From contig CALBTC010000069.1 of NCBI GenBank assembly GCA_937967805.1, positions 1-24,385 on the forward strand: a stretch of DNA of 24,385 nt. Reading direction: 5' to 3'. This DNA is from an uncultured Anaerolineaceae bacterium (GTDB lineage: Bacteria > Chloroflexota > Anaerolineae > Promineifilales > Promineifilaceae). Positions within the stretch are counted from its first letter, which is position 1. Each line of letters begins with the position of its first letter. The notes under the pieces were generated by a model. That model had not been told where the DNA came from, searched no databases, and worked only from the letters and a program-made list of their open reading frames with translations. Of this stretch, positions 22,766-24,385 are shown piece after piece. The translations under genes and the position numbers were made by a program.

Positions 22766-24385
22766 TCACTGCACTTCAATGGGCCCCAAAATGTAGCGGT
22801 CGCCGTTCAGGTTGCCTGCCTCGTCAGAAATGTGCAGGCGACGGCCGCTTACCATTTCGTACAATCCCACTTCGATGTAGTAAGTGCCGGGGGGCAGCTC
22901 TTCTGGAATGGGTAGGCGATACGGGTCGGTGTAACGTTGGCCGGGGAGCCACTTGGGAATCCACAAATGGGTGGGGGCAGAGCCGCCCAGCGGCGTGTAA
23001 TCCAGAAAAACGTAGGGCACATTGTTGCCATCAATCAGGTGGACAAAAACGGTGTAGCTCTCTTCTGCTTTGGCCAGGCTTTCCCACTCCAGCGTGACGT
23101 TAACGATGTCACCGGGTTGGGCAGTAAGCATCTCCTCCGAAAACCAGGGCGCGACGGCTCGTTCGCCATTGGCACGGACTGATGCACCCACCAGCCCAAC
23201 CCGCTGCCGAAAATTAGCCAGCAAATGCTCGGTGTTCGGCGGATTGTCGGCTGCCGTGACGGAGAGGGGGCCAAGTGATAAGTCAAGTGGAAATTCTTCG
23301 TTTTGGCTTAAATTTTTTACGTTGAGCCGAAGCGGGTAGACGCCGTCGGGTAAGTCGTGGGGTAGGGCAAAGTCGAACCGCTCGACGATCACTTCACCGG
23401 CCCACCAGCGGGGGGTGATGAGATGGGTGTCGGTGGTGAATTCGTAGCGCAGGTCGCCCACGTAGAGGACGGGTACGTAAAAATCTTCGGTAACGACCGG
23501 GGCGCGCATGGCCAGGGTGAGTGGTACAAAATCGCCGGCGGTGACGTGGTGTTGGGGCAGGTTGTAGGCGACAATTTCGATGTTTTGGGCAACGGCCTGC
23601 ACTGAGCTGCTTAACACAGTTGAGCTTGACGAAGTGGCCGTAACTTTTGTTATTCCCTCGGGCACAGTCGTATCACCTGGCTCCACCACCTGGTAAAACA
23701 TGCCGGACGGCCGTAACCGAAAATCAGTCCCCGCCAGCGGACCGGGACGGTAGTTGCTCAGGTAAACGGGACCAGCGGCGAAATTGTCGAAGACGGCCGT
23801 TAACCACGGATTTTCTGTACCCGCCGCCACCAGTTTAGGCGTAACAACTTTCGGCTCCGGCCAATTTTTATTGACATAACGCTCATACCACAAAGGCGTC
23901 ATGTGCTCCCAGTCGCTTAGCAATACTGCACTTGATTCCTGCTCATCAGCCCAATGTTCTACCGCTTCAATCACTGCCTGCCCTTCATCGTAGCTGCGTA
24001 AGGAAACGCGAGGCCCATTCTGCCAAAGCTGCCAAATCGGCCCGACAATGAAGAAAAAAGCCAACGCAAAGACGCGGAGGCGCAGAGAAAAAAATCTGCG
24101 TTCATCTGCGTTCATCCGCGTCCCATTCTCTAACAGCCACAGCAAGCCCAGCCCGGCAAACAACCCTACAATCAAAAACGGCCCAATTAGATACGCCATG
24201 CTGTCCTGCGCCCGCAGGCTGATGACAAAGGCGTAGGTGCCGAGGAAGGTGAGGGCGTAGAGGATGACAGGGTGACCGGGTGAAGGAGTGACAAGGTGAC
24301 CGGGTGACAAGGTGACGGGGTGACCAGTTTTCACCTTGTCACCTTGTCTCCTTGTCACCTTGTCAAAAAGTGGGAAAAGGAGGCC
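22766..24385 (-). CDS. C-terminal part of a GT39-like membrane protein (5' end outside window)
   Basis: The frame is open to the right edge, so the gene is partial at its 5' end. At least three hydrophobic helices are seen, around LYALTFLGTYAFVISL, AYLIGPFLIVGLFAGLGLLW and VFALAFFFIVGPIW. A large extracytoplasmic part follows: a GxWEHMTPLWYERY-like stretch, then beta-rich segments (YPLRLNVKNLSQ, PGDIVNVTLEWESLA, YTVFVHLID, LPPGTYYIEVGLYEM). This layout is common for PMT/ArnT-type (GT39) glycosyltransferase-like proteins of Chloroflexota; the catalytic N-terminus is not visible, so the call is tentative. Two tandem repeat blocks (24264-24364 and 24064-24123) are translated in frame as hydrophilic loops between predicted helices. 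Confidence 0.65.
   Translation of the reverse strand, partial: GLLFPLFDKVTRRQGDKVKTGHPVTLSPGHLVTPSPGHPVILYALTFLGTYAFVISLRAQDSMAYLIGPFLIVGLFAGLGLLWLLENGTRMNADERRFFSLRLRVFALAFFFIVGPIWQLWQNGPRVSLRSYDEGQAVIEAVEHWADEQESSAVLLSDWEHMTPLWYERYVNKNWPEPKVVTPKLVAAGTENPWLTAVFDNFAAGPVYLSNYRPGPLAGTDFRLRPSGMFYQVVEPGDTTVPEGITKVTATSSSSTVLSSSVQAVAQNIEIVAYNLPQHHVTAGDFVPLTLAMRAPVVTEDFYVPVLYVGDLRYEFTTDTHLITPRWWAGEVIVERFDFALPHDLPDGVYPLRLNVKNLSQNEEFPLDLSLGPLSVTAADNPPNTEHLLANFRQRVGLVGASVRANGERAVAPWFSEEMLTAQPGDIVNVTLEWESLAKAEESYTVFVHLIDGNNVPYVFLDYTPLGGSAPTHLWIPKWLPGQRYTDPYRLPIPEELPPGTYYIEVGLYEMVSGRRLHISDEAGNLNGDRYILGPIEVQ
24064..24123 (-). repeat. Octamer and decamer tandem repeats inside coding sequence
   Basis: Two arrays adjoin. 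Three octamers on the minus strand (CTCTGCGC, CTCCGCGT, CTTTGCGT at 24087-24064) belong to the family at 20853-20876. Three decamers read on plus as ATCTGCGTTC, ATCTGCGTTC and ATCCGCGTCC (24094-24123). They encode roughly TRMNADERRFFSLRLRVFAL in the glycosyltransferase-like protein. Confidence 0.65.
24264..24364. repeat. Inverted arrays of the octamer GTGACAAG
   Basis: Seven consecutive 8-bp units of the form GTGACnnG or GTGAnnnn occupy 24272-24327. After a short T-rich spacer, four units of the opposite orientation (TCACCTTG or TCTCCTTG) lie at 24331-24362. The two arrays can fold into a long hairpin. They are read in frame by the minus-strand glycosyltransferase-like gene and yield a Pro/Gly/His/Val-rich linker. 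Confidence 0.75.

Larger units (their letters stand above)
419..23800. repeat. Highly iterated palindrome ACGGCCGT (37 copies)
   Basis: Counted by eye, the exact octamer starts at 419, 578, 646, 1127, 4643, 5570, 5879, 6150, 6606, 7328, 7682, 9504, 10231, 10765, 11655, 12715, 13144, 13886, 13943, 14377, 14674, 16698, 16717, 16848, 17127, 17640, 17788, 18634, 19082, 19335, 20700, 20921, 20962, 21584, 22099, 23707 and 23793. About 14 extend to AACGGCCGTT. With equal base use 0.37 copies would be expected. Copies are mostly inside genes and are used in all three codon phases: Thr-Ala-Val at 20962 and 22099, Asn-Gly-Arg at 20921, and Arg-Pro at 7328. Confidence 0.9.

Noticed and set aside
24264..24364. 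Possible CRISPR-like array
   Set aside because: Units are only 8 bp, contiguous, without spacers, and inverted in the middle; no cas gene is nearby.

Overview
The window looks like a chromosomal segment of an uncultured Chloroflexota bacterium, probably Anaerolineae or a related class. This is an inference from protein flavour: CofD for coenzyme F420, an archaeal-like MetRS, a glycosyltransferase-39-type membrane protein with a long C-terminal beta-rich part, a DUF89/ARMT1 protein, and many dispersed hairpin repeats. No rRNA, tRNA, CRISPR array, prophage or transposase gene is visible. UGA is used as an ordinary stop.

Layout. 1-1404: an SDR epimerase/dehydratase and a two-helix membrane protein, both on minus, with repeat hairpins at the left edge. 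1681-3210: yifB/comM on plus, behind an extended -10 promoter. 3401-3634: a YozE-like small protein on minus. 3635-4081: a gene-free, hairpin-rich stretch carrying one copy of a 91-nt repeat. 4082-5484: a TPR protein and a DUF3253 protein on plus, ending in a two-way hairpin. 5546-9453: a tightly packed minus-strand cluster, ettA then a VOC protein, an O-methyltransferase and an ARMT1-type DUF89 protein. 9582-12589: a PUA/EVE-like acidic-tailed protein, metG and a GNAT acetyltransferase, on minus. 12670-13995: an exported nidogen-like/FG-GAP protein. 14138-16375: a hybrid histidine kinase cut by an in-frame UGA. 16541-17960: a thioredoxin-like TlpA/ResA protein and a divergent Lgt, after which the second, inverted copy of the 91-nt repeat lies. 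18048-20266: an M20 amidohydrolase with its own intrinsic terminator, then cofD. 20543-20647: a 34-residue membrane microprotein with a strong Shine-Dalgarno and its own terminator. 20896-22509: a YtcJ-like amidohydrolase on plus. 22766 to the right edge: the C-terminal part of a large membrane protein on minus, with two blocks of short tandem repeats read in frame.

Most genes are housekeeping or general metabolism (translation: metG, ettA; envelope: lgt, TlpA-like; cofactor: cofD; DNA uptake/recombination: yifB) and do not form one pathway. The more unusual layer is the repeat content. The 8-bp palindrome ACGGCCGT occurs 37 times, against about 0.4 expected from equal base use, and it is read in all three codon phases, so it resembles a cyanobacterial HIP1-type highly iterated palindrome. 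Other repeats are a 91-nt double-hairpin element in two inverted copies (80/91 identical), several hairpin or phrase repeats between genes, and octamer/decamer arrays that have entered coding sequence. Protein families were recognised from sequence motifs only; no database search was possible.
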